This document shows, in pieces, positions 9,101 to 20,969 of a stretch of DNA of 64,000 nt. The stretch comes from Todiramphus chloris collaris. Lineage: Eukaryota; Chordata; Aves; Coraciiformes; Alcedinidae. Below the pieces are notes generated by a model. It saw only the letters and a program-made list of their open reading frames with translations, had not been told where the DNA came from and ran no database searches. Within the stretch, counting starts at the first letter, position 1. The number at the start of each line of letters is the position of its first letter. The position numbers and the translations under genes were made by a program. Where the stretch lies: positions 54,550,772 through 54,614,771 of the forward strand of contig JANVCC010000020.1 in the NCBI GenBank assembly GCA_025345505.1. The letters run 5' to 3'.

Positions 9101-11837
9101 TAACAGGGACCATATTCTAAAACATCCTAAAGCAAATCTATGCAAACTTTTTTCCCCTGATTCCTGCCTATTTCGGTTACTAGAATTTTAGTTGGGGCTA
9201 GTAGCTTATGATTGCTTTTTCTAATCAATGGTTTGATCTTGTCTTTCTCCTCTCCTTGAGGGACTCAAAAGAAGGCAGAGGGGGTTCTGAGAAAGCACTC
9301 ATGCAGTGAAGAGTTTGATGTCATTCTCCCCATTTCACAAAATAATTTCACATCACAACTCTCATATTTGTGAGTACCAGGGATGGATTTGGATATTACA
9401 GACAGGGAGACCTAAGAAGAGGTGTATTACTAGGAAAGGGCAAAGAATGGAAGAGTATAGATGGGAATGGGCTGTTAGAAAGGAAGAATTTCAAGCCACT
9501 TGCTGCAATTGTAAGCAATGTATTCCTTTCACTGTAATCCTTCTCACTGAAAGTCTGTTTCCACTGGAGCTAGTCCCGTTAGGAAATCCTCTCAGCAAAG
9601 TCATTGGAATAATGACCTAGGTTAAGTTCAATTAAACATTCAAAATAAGTTATTTAAATCACCGTTCAATGGCACCTCTTTCCTGCCAGTGAATATGCAG
9701 GCCTACAGGCAACAAGTGCAGATATAGACACTGAAAATATCCACACTAAGCAAGATGAATCTCAGCCTAAACATTTCAAAATCATCAGTGTATTTATCAT
9801 CACAGCATTCCTGAGAGATACAGCAGTACTATTCTTGACAGAATCAGGTAAGAGAAATCACAGTATGTAACTTCAGGCCTAAAAATGGGAACTGTGGTTT
9901 CCTGTCCCATCACTGAAGCTTAACAGAATTCGATAAACTACCTACACAGAATGGCTTGAGTCAACATGCTCAGGAAATAGACTGCAGGAAATGGTAAATA
10001 AATGTCTCTAGTAGATCTACCTACCCAAGAAACTACATGTGCAGTCTACAGTGTTCTTTTTTTTCCCTCCAAGTAAGTATGGGGGGAGATCTAAATAAAG
10101 TCAGAATCAAACAAGAAAACAACAAAAGACTTAAAATCAATTCCATAATCTTTCCAAAAAGAGATATGCTTTTCAGTGTGTGCTTCTTGATTTGGATGGA
10201 GTAATTTTACTAGTTCCCCAGCAAGAAGCCAAGAAGCCCTAAGATAGACTGCGATGACAGAACACATCTTAGCTGTTCCCCTAGTTTCCTGCACTTTCCC
10301 CCTATGGAAATTCAGGCACTTTGACAATGAATCCCAGTTGTATTCCTTCAGGAGCATTGCCACCAAGACATGCCTGCTTGTACAACTGACAGTTCAGTGG
10401 GAAACCCTTAGTGACTATACTTCTAAAACCACAGAGAGGACCTGAACCACTTCCTGTTCAAAAAGTCTAAGGAACTATAGAATTTTTTTTTATTGAGAGT
10501 AATCTCAGCATTAAAATAATATGTATTGGAAGCAATGAAAAGCTATTACTTACAGGAATGTCTATAGCATGTTGACTTGGTGGAGGAAAAAGATGATGCT
10601 TCTTGAAAGAGAACCAACCTGAAAAACAGACCATTGCAGAAAGTTTGTGCAACTTGAGACAAATTAGGCAGTCCATGTATCAAATTCTCTACTGTTTTTC
10701 TGCTGTTACAAAAAAAATGTCAGTTCTTCCGTAGGAGGCTGGGCTGACTTGAACTGTGTACAACCTAGTCTGACCCAGTGGAAGTTAAAGTTCCCTGTGA
10801 TAACACTGCTACATGCTATAATAAAAAGGAGGATCCCTGTCCCACCTGACCTTCAGCATCTAATTTATTGTTTATTTATTTTTACTCAAGTTTGGAGTCT
10901 TAAGTTCTTCACCAGGATTTTATTTTTAATTTAAGGTACACATATGTTATCCTTCTGCTTTCCTGCAAGACAAGTCTCTCTAGAGATGAAGGCACCATAT
11001 CAGTAGTCCTAATTGAAGAGCTGCTTTTTTAGATTTTATGATTTTTTTTTTTAGAGAGCATCTGAATCTGGATGCCTCAAAGACCTACCACTGTATATGC
11101 AATGCTATAATTTAGAGGCTTAAATATATGAGAAATAACAGGGGCATATATATTATATTTTCTGGGGCAAGCTTGAAATAGTCTCAGATTACGAACCTTA
11201 CTAGCACCATCTCAGGGATATCTGGGAAACACTCCACCTCCATCATTTGAGTTGTTCTGAAGCTCCTTTTATTTTCTACCAGGATGTCTACAGCTTTTCA
11301 CCCATCTTCAGAATCTTCCCACATCAGACATAGTGCTGGAAGAGAAATATCTGGACAATCTTCTCAGCTGAAGGCATAAAAAGAGCATTGTAAGGAGACA
11401 AGAATTTCAGAACACTTCTATTTTAAACACAGGATTGTTGATGTAGAACTTTAACCAAACCCCATCAACAGGGAGATTTTATCCCAGTTAAATACAAGAG
11501 CCTGGCTGTATATGACAGCACCATAATTTGCCGTTCAATAGCTTTGAAAAATAAACTAGGATTCTTGGAGGAAATAGATGAAATAGTGCAGAGGTGGAGG
11601 ATTTTAACAGTTCTAGGACTTTTTTACTGACAGAAACAGCACTCTTGGGGCATCTCCCCACAATCAGGGAGAATATAGCAAGGTACCATAGCACACAAAC
11701 AAACATTGTTCATCTGCATAAGGGTTATGTCATTTCCTCAGCCTCCTTGGTACCACAGCCCAAGAGTACCTTTGGATATTGGTAATGCAGGCAAACTGCT
11801 GTTTTGCTCAGATGTCCCAGGAAAAGGAAGGGCAAAG
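6134..11837. other. Unique sequence; nothing recognised
   Basis: AT-rich DNA with an A-rich (AAAACAAAC)-type low-complexity stretch at about 8258-8292. Open frames in this stretch (for example 6731-7123 and 9306-9620, both plus) have no family resemblance, no supporting splice context that I can see, and lengths expected by chance. Confidence 0.5.
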
Positions 11838-14625
11838 TGATCAGGCTGCTCAGAGCCTCATCAAGCCTGACCCTGAATGTCTCCAGGGATGTGTCCTCCA
11901 CCACCTCCCTGGGCAACCTGTTCCAGTGTTTCACTGCTCTCATAGTAAAGAGTTTTTTTCTAATATTCAATCTAAATCTACCCTTCTCTAGTTTAAAACC
12001 ATTACAGCTCATCCTATCACTACACACCCTTGTAAACAGTCCCTTCCCAGCTTTCTTGTAGGCCCCCTTCAGATACTGGAAGGCCACTGTAAGGCCGCCT
12101 CTTCTCCAGGGTGAACAACCCCAAAACCCTCAGCCTGTCTCCATAAGAGAGGTGTTCCAGCCCTCTGATCATTTTCATGTCCCTCTTCTGGACCTGCTCC
12201 ATCAGGTCCATGTCCTTCCTGTGTTGAGGGCTCAAGAGCTGGACACAATACTCGCACCAGAGCAGAGTGGCAGAACTACCTCTCTCACCCTGCTGGCCAC
12301 TCTTCTTTTGATGCAACCCAGAATGCAATTGGCCTTTCAGGCTGCAAGTGCTCATTCTTAGCTCATGTCCAGCTTCTTGTCCACCAGAACCCCCAAGTCC
12401 TTTTCCATAGCACTGCTTTCTATCACCTCAACTCCCAGCCTGTACTGTTAATGAGGACTGTTCTGACCCAGGTGTTGATCTTGTTGAACCTTATGAGGTT
12501 TACCTGGACCCACTTCTCCAGGTCCCTCTAGATGACATCCTGTCCCCCTGGTATATTGACCACACCACTCAGCTTGGTGTCTTCTGCAAACTTGCTGATG
12601 ATGCACTCGATCCCACTGTCTATATCATTGATGAAGATATTAAACAGTACCAGTCCCAGTACAGAATCCCTGACAGACACAACTTATCACTGATCTCCAT
12701 CTGGACTTCAAGTCGTTAATCATTACCCTCTGGATGCAACCAACCAGCCAATTCCTTTTCCACTGAACAGTCCACTCATCAAATCCACATCTTTCCAACT
12801 TGGTGCGGAGGATGTTGTTGGGGACCATGACAAAGGCTTTGCAGAAGGCCAGAGAGATGACATCTATAGCTCTTCCATTTGTGTGACTACATCCATTGTG
12901 AGTGCATCCATTGTAGAAAGCCACTAGGTTGGTCAGGCAAGACATGCCAGTGCAGCCATGTTGGCTGTCTCTCATCACCTCCCTGCCCTCCTTGTGCCTT
13001 ATCAGAGCTTCTTGGAGGATCAGTTCCATGATCTTCCCAGACACGGAGTGAGGCTGACAGATTGGTAGTTCCCGTGGTCCTCCTTTCTACCCTTTTTAAA
13101 AATGAGTATAATGTGTCCTTTCTTCCAGTAACCCCGTACTTCACCTGACTGCCAGGACTTTTCAAATATAATGGAGAGTGGCTTGGAAAATACATTATCC
13201 AATTCCCTCGGGACTCTGGGATGTATCTCATCTGGTTCCATAGACGTGTATGTTCAGGTTCCACAGGTGGTCACAAACCTGATCTTCACTTAGACTGGGA
13301 AGGACTTTGTTCCTCTGGTCCCCACCTTGTGGACTTTTAACTTGGGAGATGTGGGGAGAGAAGTTGCCAATGAAGACCAAGGAAAAAAGTTGCTGAGAAC
13401 CTCAGCCTTCTCCTCATCTCTTGTTACTAGCTTGCCATTCTTCCTCACTGAGCGGTGTGATTGTGTGTGTGTGTTTTCTTTGACCTTCCTTTTCTCATTG
13501 ACATACCTGTAGAACCCCTTCTTGTTATTCTTTGCATCCCTTCCCAAGTTCATCTCCGACCATGCCCTGGCCTTCCTGACCTCATCCCTACACAATCAGG
13601 CAGCATCTCAGTACCCTTCCCAGGATACCTGTCCCTGCTTCCACTGCCTGTGCAGCTCCTTTTTGCCTTTTAGTTTGACCAGCAGGTCATGACTCAGCCA
13701 TGCTGGTCTCTTCCCTTCCGTACTTGATTTCTTACACCTGGGGATCAAGAGCTCTTGTGCTCTATGAAAAGTGTCCTTAAAAATCTGCTAGCTCTGTTCT
13801 GTTCCCTTGCCCCTGAGGACTGTTTCCCAGGGTGTCCTACTGACTAACTCCCTGAGGAGCTGGAATTCTGCTTTCCTGAAATTCAGGGTCCCAACTATAA
13901 TCCTTGTTTGACTAATGTCCCTTAGTACTGTGAATTCCCCCAGTGCATGATCACTGCAGCCCAGGCTGCTTCCGATCTTGACATCCCTGATGAACTTGCC
14001 TACACTGGTGACCAACAGACCCATTATTGCATCCTGTCTGGTAGGGGTGTCTATTTCTTGTCCTAAGAAGTTATCCTCAAAGCACTCCAGGAGTCTACTG
14101 GATTGACTACAAGTTGCCATGCTACTTTTCCAGAAGATGTTGGTGTGGTTGAAGTCCCCCAGCAGGATAAGAGCCTGTAACCATGATACCTCCTGCCTCT
14201 GGAGTAAAAATGCTTTATCAGCATGTTTTCCTTGATCAAGCAGCCTGTAGTAGACTCCAACCACAAGGTTCCCCTTGTTGCCTTGATTTCTAATTCCTAC
14301 CCTACTTCTGACTTGCTCATGGCTATTCTTTAGGGACATATCTTGACATTCTATACATTTCTTAACATAGAAGGCAACAGTTCCACACCTCCTTCTCCTC
14401 TGAACAGTTTGTAGCCATTGATAGCCACATTCCAGTCATAAGATTCGTCCCACCAAGTTTCAGTAATGGCCACTATGTTGTAGCCTTCCAGCAGCACAGG
14501 AGCTTCTAACTCCTGTTTGTTGCTCATGCTGCATGCATTTGTGTAGAAGACTGAGCCCTGTTGATACATTGTTTTCCTCCTCAGAGGAGTAAGTAAAGCT
14601 GCTATCATAGAAAAGTGTTTGGGGC
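11838..14625 (-). mobile_element. CR1-E: CR1 LINE covering nearly all of ORF2
   Basis: A minus-strand CR1 non-LTR retrotransposon about 2.8 kb long. Read from 14625 downward it starts at the beginning of ORF2, runs through endonuclease and reverse transcriptase, and ends in the 3' part near 11838 without the terminal octamer repeat and hairpin of CR1. The 5' UTR and ORF1 are absent, the usual 5' truncation. Copy age: many stops and frameshifts, a GT microsatellite run (about 13457-13475) and a changed RT active site show an old copy of a different subfamily from the A/G pair. The 3' boundary is set where similarity fades. Confidence 0.92.
11850..14610 (-). pseudogene. CR1-E ORF2 remnant: endonuclease + reverse transcriptase
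   Basis: CR1 ORF2 nicks target DNA with an APE-type endonuclease and primes reverse transcription there. In order on the minus strand: N-terminal endonuclease with TNACSMSNKQEL and AITETWWDES (14351-14608), C-terminal endonuclease with LLGDFNH and a GCSDHALGEF motif (13788-14339, the S-D-H triad), linker (13290-13595), RT with FTLP/SIT-like and AFC-K-AF-VPN blocks (12640-13264), and the C-terminal region (11725-12355). The palm motif reads FAEDTK (about 12573-12590) in place of FADDTK, so the first catalytic Asp is Glu. The reading frame changes repeatedly. Confidence 0.9.
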
Positions 14626-15223
14626 TGCCTTGCTAAAGCAACCTTGATGAACCTTGCTATTTATCACAGCAGCACATTTGATCACTGCAGCCCCCATTAA
14701 ATCAAAACATGCCAGGATGTCTGCAATTCTTCATCAACATTTTTGAGTTTCCACTCTCCCCAAACATCCCCCTTTGGAAAAAAAACCAAAAAACTGAACA
14801 ACAAAAAACAGAGTGGATGCTAATTTCCCTGCTGGTGCAAATGAGTATACATCTACTGAAATGGAGAAGCTTCAGCCAGTTTAAACAAGCTAAAACATTT
14901 TGATCTCATGCTGTTTCTGCTCCTGCTTAGGAGGAGATGGTGTTTTTTTAGATTCTGCCAAGCTCTTGCAGGATGAGTAGCAATGAAACAGTTACCTCCT
15001 AAAGCGGCTTTCACACAAAGGTTTTCAGCCCCTGACAGAGGAGATGTCATTACACACAAGTTTTAGCTCAGGCAAAGGAAGAAGTAACTTGTCCAAGTCT
15101 CTTAGATAAAACAACAAAACAAAGAAATGCCCAAACCTGGAAACCAGGTTTTAGGGTGCCTGTTTCACAAGTATGTTGAACAAAATATCTTTTCAACAAA
15201 GTACTTTAAAATGAGGAACTGTT

Positions 15224-15238
15224 CCCCCCCCCCCCCCC
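15224..15238. repeat. Poly(C) run
   Basis: Fifteen C, then G and five more C, then eight A. On the minus strand this is a long G run able in principle to form stacked G structures. Confidence 0.9.
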
Positions 15239-18114
15239 GCCCCCCAAAAAAAAGCACAGCTACCACACCAAAGCACATTTCTGAGCTTTAAAAAAGGGCT
15301 GCTTTCAACATTCCTAATTTTCACTGTTTATAAGCCATGAGTTTAAGGAACGATTCCCCACCACCACCCCCAAGTAGTTGAATGTGTCCTGTATCTAGAA
15401 GGTAATTTTGGCTTTAATCGTCTCTAAATGCTAGAATATTGGACAAGTAAAGCATTTGATGGTGATGATAATGAGTAACCCATTAAAGGTAATTTTTAAA
15501 GAGTTAACGAGCTCTCACTAAGGTACCGACATGTACCATAATGAAAAATGTTAGCATAAAGAATGTAAATTTCTTTCTATTTGTTTTACTTTATAGAGAA
15601 TCGATAAAACTTTTTAATATACCATCAATTAATTCAACAGCTTAGACAAGGCTTGAGTTTTACTTTCATTCTTGCTTTGCCATAGTGGGTTACAGAAATC
15701 CAGTTTTCTGAGCAAAGCAACTAATATTGCAATTAATCACTCTCTTTTACCACCTTGTTTTCTATTGAATGTCCAAGGATCCAATTTTTCCCCCCCTGCT
15801 TAATTAAGGGAACTCAGAAACAAAGTGATTTAGTGATAATGACTCTTGCCATTTCTTTAGCTGTGTGGTCACTGTTAGCCACTAATTGAATTTACCAGCA
15901 TAAATAAAGCCCTTCAGTGACTAAACAAAGTTAAAGTAGCAATAAATTAAGCCTGTCATGTACACTCAGTTAAACCTTTAACCAACATAAATACAAGCAG
16001 CCTTTTGCTGTGATTTACTCGGTACAATGACATCATAGATTTCCAAATAGAACGTCAAGACTACAGCCAAAAAGCTAACACAATTCCCTTACATGAATCA
16101 AATTACAACAATCTAGAGTTTGTTGCACTGACTGTTCAGTTTCTGGCTTCTGTACCATCTGCTCTCATGTAACCACATTATAAAATAAACTACATGGTGA
16201 TATTGATTTTGCATTTTCTGAATGATTACATTTTGGCAGGGGGACTCTATGTCATCTCTTTCTGCAGGAACACATTGAAAGTTACAGAAAAGTCAGAATT
16301 TGCCAGCTCAGAGTCAAATCCAACCTTCTCCTCCTGAACAAAGTCCTAGGATGAATAATGGGCTGTGTCCAGAAACAGACAGAAAGACAAAAAAGACAGC
16401 AGAAGCCCCAAGCAGAGGCTGCGCTAACCAGAGTTAAACATATTTAAGGTTAATGAAAGGGGGCTCTGCCTGTTGGATAACACAGTTTTTAGGTGGTGGA
16501 GAGGACAACAACAGGGCACAGGAGAATAAGGAAGCTGTAACACTACCTTAGTTTTTCTCAAAGCAGGCCTAGACCATAATTCCATTCACCTTCTAATCCA
16601 TTAGAGCCTCTCCCAGGGAGAGAGCCTACATTGCAGGACAACACACATCCTAGGGACTCCTAGGTGTCTTTACAGAAAGTATGTTCATTGTTGACAACAG
16701 TAACACCACAAAATGCCAACCTCAAGAAGTGTTCACTTCATCCATCAACACCAAACAGAGCCAGGATTAGAAGCACAAACCTCCACAATAAGACAGTACC
16801 TTAAACCTTTCTTCAGAAATAAGGCTGTTTCACCTGACAGTTTTTATGCCCTGCAGGAAGGACTCTGGCCAACTGGTATGGGCCAGGAGCAGCCAATTAA
16901 CAGCAAATCATCATGGTCCTTTTCACACCATAAAAGCTGGTTCCTGTCAGGTAAGTCTAGTCACACTGTTCAGGGAAGAGGAAGCATCAGTTCTGCTGGT
17001 GCACCTGTAGATGACTCTACTAGAAGCATAGCAGGCAGCTCTGCTAGACAACAATGCAGCTTGTTTTGTGCTACTACTGCTCAAAAAAAAAAAAAAGCCA
17101 ACACAAAAAGCCAGATTTATTGGTGGATGCTGACCCTGCCTCTGAGCTGACAAACCTCATACTCAGGTACCTGTGAGCTGGTAACTGTAAGCAGGGGAGT
17201 TTAGAATCAGTGCAAGCTACTAGAATGAAAGCAAACTACTCTGCGCTTTCTTCTGTTTTTCTATTGTATTTCCACTTGTGCAGCAAGCACATCTAACCTA
17301 GAATTACAATTTACTTCTGATGGCTCATGCTTTTGTATTTGTTCTCTAGTAACAATTTCTTCACTAAAGCTAGACAATTAAGCTTCTTATTCCAAGTAGA
17401 CATAGCATTGATCTTGAAATGAGCAAAGGATGAAAGAGAGGGAATACCTTTCTGAGTCAGTGTGTGTGACACAGAATTAAAAAAGGAGAAACAGTAATTA
17501 TTTGGTTATAACTTTGAGGTGTAGCCATAAAAATGGCAATAATAACATTTTGCATCAACTAGTTTTTGTGTTGAGCTGTATAATTTTATGTCACTTTTTA
17601 TTTATATTTTCATCATGGAAGTTATGTTGAAAGAGAAACACTAGGAGGATATGGTGAGGATAGCCTTCACAACAGCTTATAGTTTTACAGTATTTTAAAA
17701 ATGAAAAGACAGACCAAAGTCACTCACATATCAGCTTTTTTCTATTCTCTCTTTATTCTCCTAAGCCTGTGCTAAGTAATAATTCTTGCCTTCTAAATCA
17801 TGACAAATTAAGGATAAAAAAGACTTCATGTTGATTTTTTTCCCCTCCCTTTCTTTTTATTATTCCTTTTGAAAGATCTGTAAAGGGATGAATTATCATC
17901 CAGGTCTCTATGAAGCCAACCAGCCACAATGCTTATTAAGCACAACACAGATGATGTGATCTATTTTTAATTAAGCCATCTTTGAACAATGCAATGTAAG
18001 GAATCTGGCTTTTGAACTGCAAGGCAATCAGTGAATGGATGATGAGTGAATTAAAAGTAAACAGAAGGAAGAATTCCAAATACAGAGAGGGCTCAGAGTG
18101 GATTTCGGGGATGT

Positions 18115-18132
18115 GGGGGGGGGGGGGGGGGG
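18115..18132. repeat. Poly(G) run
   Basis: Eighteen consecutive G, preceded by GGGGATGT. Length is likely polymorphic and prone to sequencing error. Confidence 0.9.
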
Positions 18133-20904
18133 TGTGAAGAAATTCCTAAGGAAAAAATTGCAGATTTTCTTATAATTTTGAGGGCACATTTCATTCCCTT
18201 TTCAAAGCCACATCAGGTTGTTTGCAGAAACAATTTCTTAGCAAATACATGGTTCTCCTCTACCCAGAACATTAGAAACTGCAACATATATACAACACTT
18301 ACTGATGTTTAAGTATCAATCAGGTTGTGTATTATTTGAGCAGAGTACACATTCAAGTCCACTTTACACTGGTATGGAACAGACTAAACAAATCTGACCT
18401 CAGGGGTGACCCTCATAGGATCCCTAAAGATTACAACTGTATAGTAAGCAGTCACCATGAGACTTTTACAGCCTGGTAATGGCATGCAAATGACACTCTG
18501 TCTCTGTAAGGCAGCCAAATTCTAGGGTTGTATATGAAAGTAATTTCCTGAAGAATTTGGGGAAAATGTGATACTTCTCCTTTTATGTACGAAACTCACA
18601 ACATCTCGTCGTTTCACTAGAAGACTAGAGGGGAAGTGCTGACTTATTGCTAAGCAGTACTGTTCCTTGTAGCAGCATATCTCCAAAACTCTCCCTCTGT
18701 AACTGGAGTGGGCACATTTCCCCATGACACAGAGAGAGACCAGTATGTGGAGCCCAGTTTCCACACCTCAGAAAACATGCTCAGCACCTCCCTGACCTAT
18801 CTGTGTGAAGCATTCTCTAGAGCCCCGCTGTGGGCAGATGAGAGGAGAAGATGCTCTGAGATGCCCTGCGGAGGATCCACTCTCCCTCTCCAACATTTAT
18901 ACAAGATGCAAGGAAACCAGCTCTGGTTGGCTCTGAAAATCAGTCAATAGGAATCCTACCTGTTCCCCTCAGGGCTGAGGTATTTTTAACAGAATATATG
19001 CAGCGACACAGATGGTTCAGCGTGAGTGAAGCTGTCTAGTGGGTCTCATGCCAGTGTAATGGGTGAAGGTTTGGGTTTGGTTAGTCCATCACTGAGCATT
19101 AAGCCGATTTTCACAGCAACAGCCACATAGATGTAACTTCTTGCCCACACAGCTCATATCTTTCTTGTCACTTTCAGTGTTGTAGCTGTTATTCTAATTT
19201 TGCTTCGAGGCTTTGACTGCAGCTGTGTATACATTTGCCATAAATCAGCTTATCTGTTCCCACTGGAGCTGTTAACAGAGCAAGAGATGGTGAGAGAAAG
19301 GCAAATGTATCTTCCACAAGCCTTTGTACTTCCATGTACACTGGATAGTAAAAAGGACCAAGATCATCCTGGCATAACACAGAGAAACACACTTGTGGTT
19401 CCACCTTGGGCTTTGAGGAAACAACCCATTCTAGTCATGCTGAGTAGCACCTCTTAAAGGACAGCATGCCATGGCCATGCTCCTTCACTCAGATTTTATG
19501 ACACATCTGGTTTAAGACATTCTTATGAGCACAGACAGGAGGGCTTTTTTTCCTCCCTGCCTGGCCATAAGGTTTCTGTTGTCCATTGGGAACCTCCCTA
19601 ACATTACCTGTATTTGTATGAGTTTGCTGACGTGTTGCCACATCGTACTCCATGCACAGACACACCAAAGATTATTAAAACCAAACTCCAAAGAAGAGTA
19701 CAGCAGCCCCACTTTTCTGCACCACTTTTAAAGGGGTATACCTGATTATGCAGTTTCACTTGACCTCCTCTGCTATGAGACACTGGTTACTACCTGGAGA
19801 CAAGACTGTACAACAAGGACTTAGGGCAATGAATTACTTGTCTCGATAGTTCAGGATTATTCTGTTTGCAATGACTGCATTAAATGGAGACATGAAGAAC
19901 CATTGCTGGATGTAATAAAGCAGTCCTAATTTAGCATATCTGCTGTGTGGAACACTTAGACATGGGGCTTAAATTGGAACATGCATCTATCTTCTTCAAG
20001 GCGCTGATGTTAATCATACACAAGGACTTTACAAGGACTGAAGGGAGAAAAAGTGTTGGGCTCCTGTGCTTTTTACCAAAATAAGACGGTTCACTGAGAT
20101 TTTTCATTTTCGAGACCCACTCCAGACAATTTTCCTTTTGACAGTGCCGTGTTTTCTTTCCTTTTCCCAGAATCATACTGTTTGTAAACGGTCTTCCAAA
20201 TATATAACATTACAAATCTATGGATATTTTCCTTTCCTCTGCATTTCCAGCCTCTTCTAAGGAATTAAGTTATGCATACTGCATGAAAACAGGACCACAG
20301 GCTGGGTCTCTACAAGCTGCTAATTGAAAACCTTGTCAGAAGTAGGAGGAAGTGGCAAGAAACTTGGCAGGCCCTCACCCCTGATGCTTTTCATGCTGTA
20401 CCTAGCTCTTGGTACTTATGAATGGCAACTCTGCAGTACTTTGCAGAGATTTACTAGTTGTGCCAATGCTGTCTCTACAGTTATAGAACAACATGTTCTT
20501 CTCTATAAGCTGAAAAAAAAATAAAATAGAAAAGAATGTTTATATCCAGAAAGCCACACCCTGTGTTTTTCATCCAGGTGATACTGCCACTGAAATGAAA
20601 GTGAAGAAGACAGAAGACCTCACATCAAACATATTAGACATGTGTGGCTATCAGCTAAAGAAAAATCTGATGAGTCGATGTTATTCTTTGGAAAGAAATT
20701 CCATGTGTTAGATTCCTGCCAAAGATGATCTAAGGCTGTAGTAAGTAAGAAAGTGAAAGAGGGCACAGGGAAGATGTCTGGACCTGATCTTGCAGTTCTC
20801 AGTTGAATCCCACTTCAAAACACCAGCTCAGACGGGAACTGAAGTATCCAATCCCATTAAAAATTACTACAAATTACCTGATATGAAATGCTTACATTAT
20901 GAAA

Positions 20905-20965
20905 ACAGGGATGATTTTGCATCTGTTAATGAGGATAATAACTAATATATTCAGGTAGTAGACAT
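20905..20965 (+). repeat. Possible ancient MIR-like SINE fragment
   Basis: ATTTTGCATCTGTTAATGAGGATAATAAC resembles, by eye, the CATCTGTAAAATGGGGATAATA core of MIR-type SINEs of amniotes. Only about 60 bp supports the call, with some similarity (AGTGCTCTGAACCTC) further on near 21045. Confidence 0.3.
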
Positions 20966-20969
20966 GACA

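Larger units (their letters stand above)
14626..20900. other. Unique sequence with C/G homopolymer runs
   Basis: No gene recognised. It holds a C run (15224-15238), a G run (18115-18132) and an A run (about 17083-17096). The part at about 15400-16040 is AT-rich, repeat-free and dense in TAATTA/ATTAA-type homeodomain-like words, as is 17880-18070. These could be conserved non-coding elements, but conservation cannot be seen in one sequence. Confidence 0.45.

Noticed and set aside
13457-13475. GT microsatellite as an independent feature
   Set aside because: It lies within CR1-E and is short, so it is mentioned there only.
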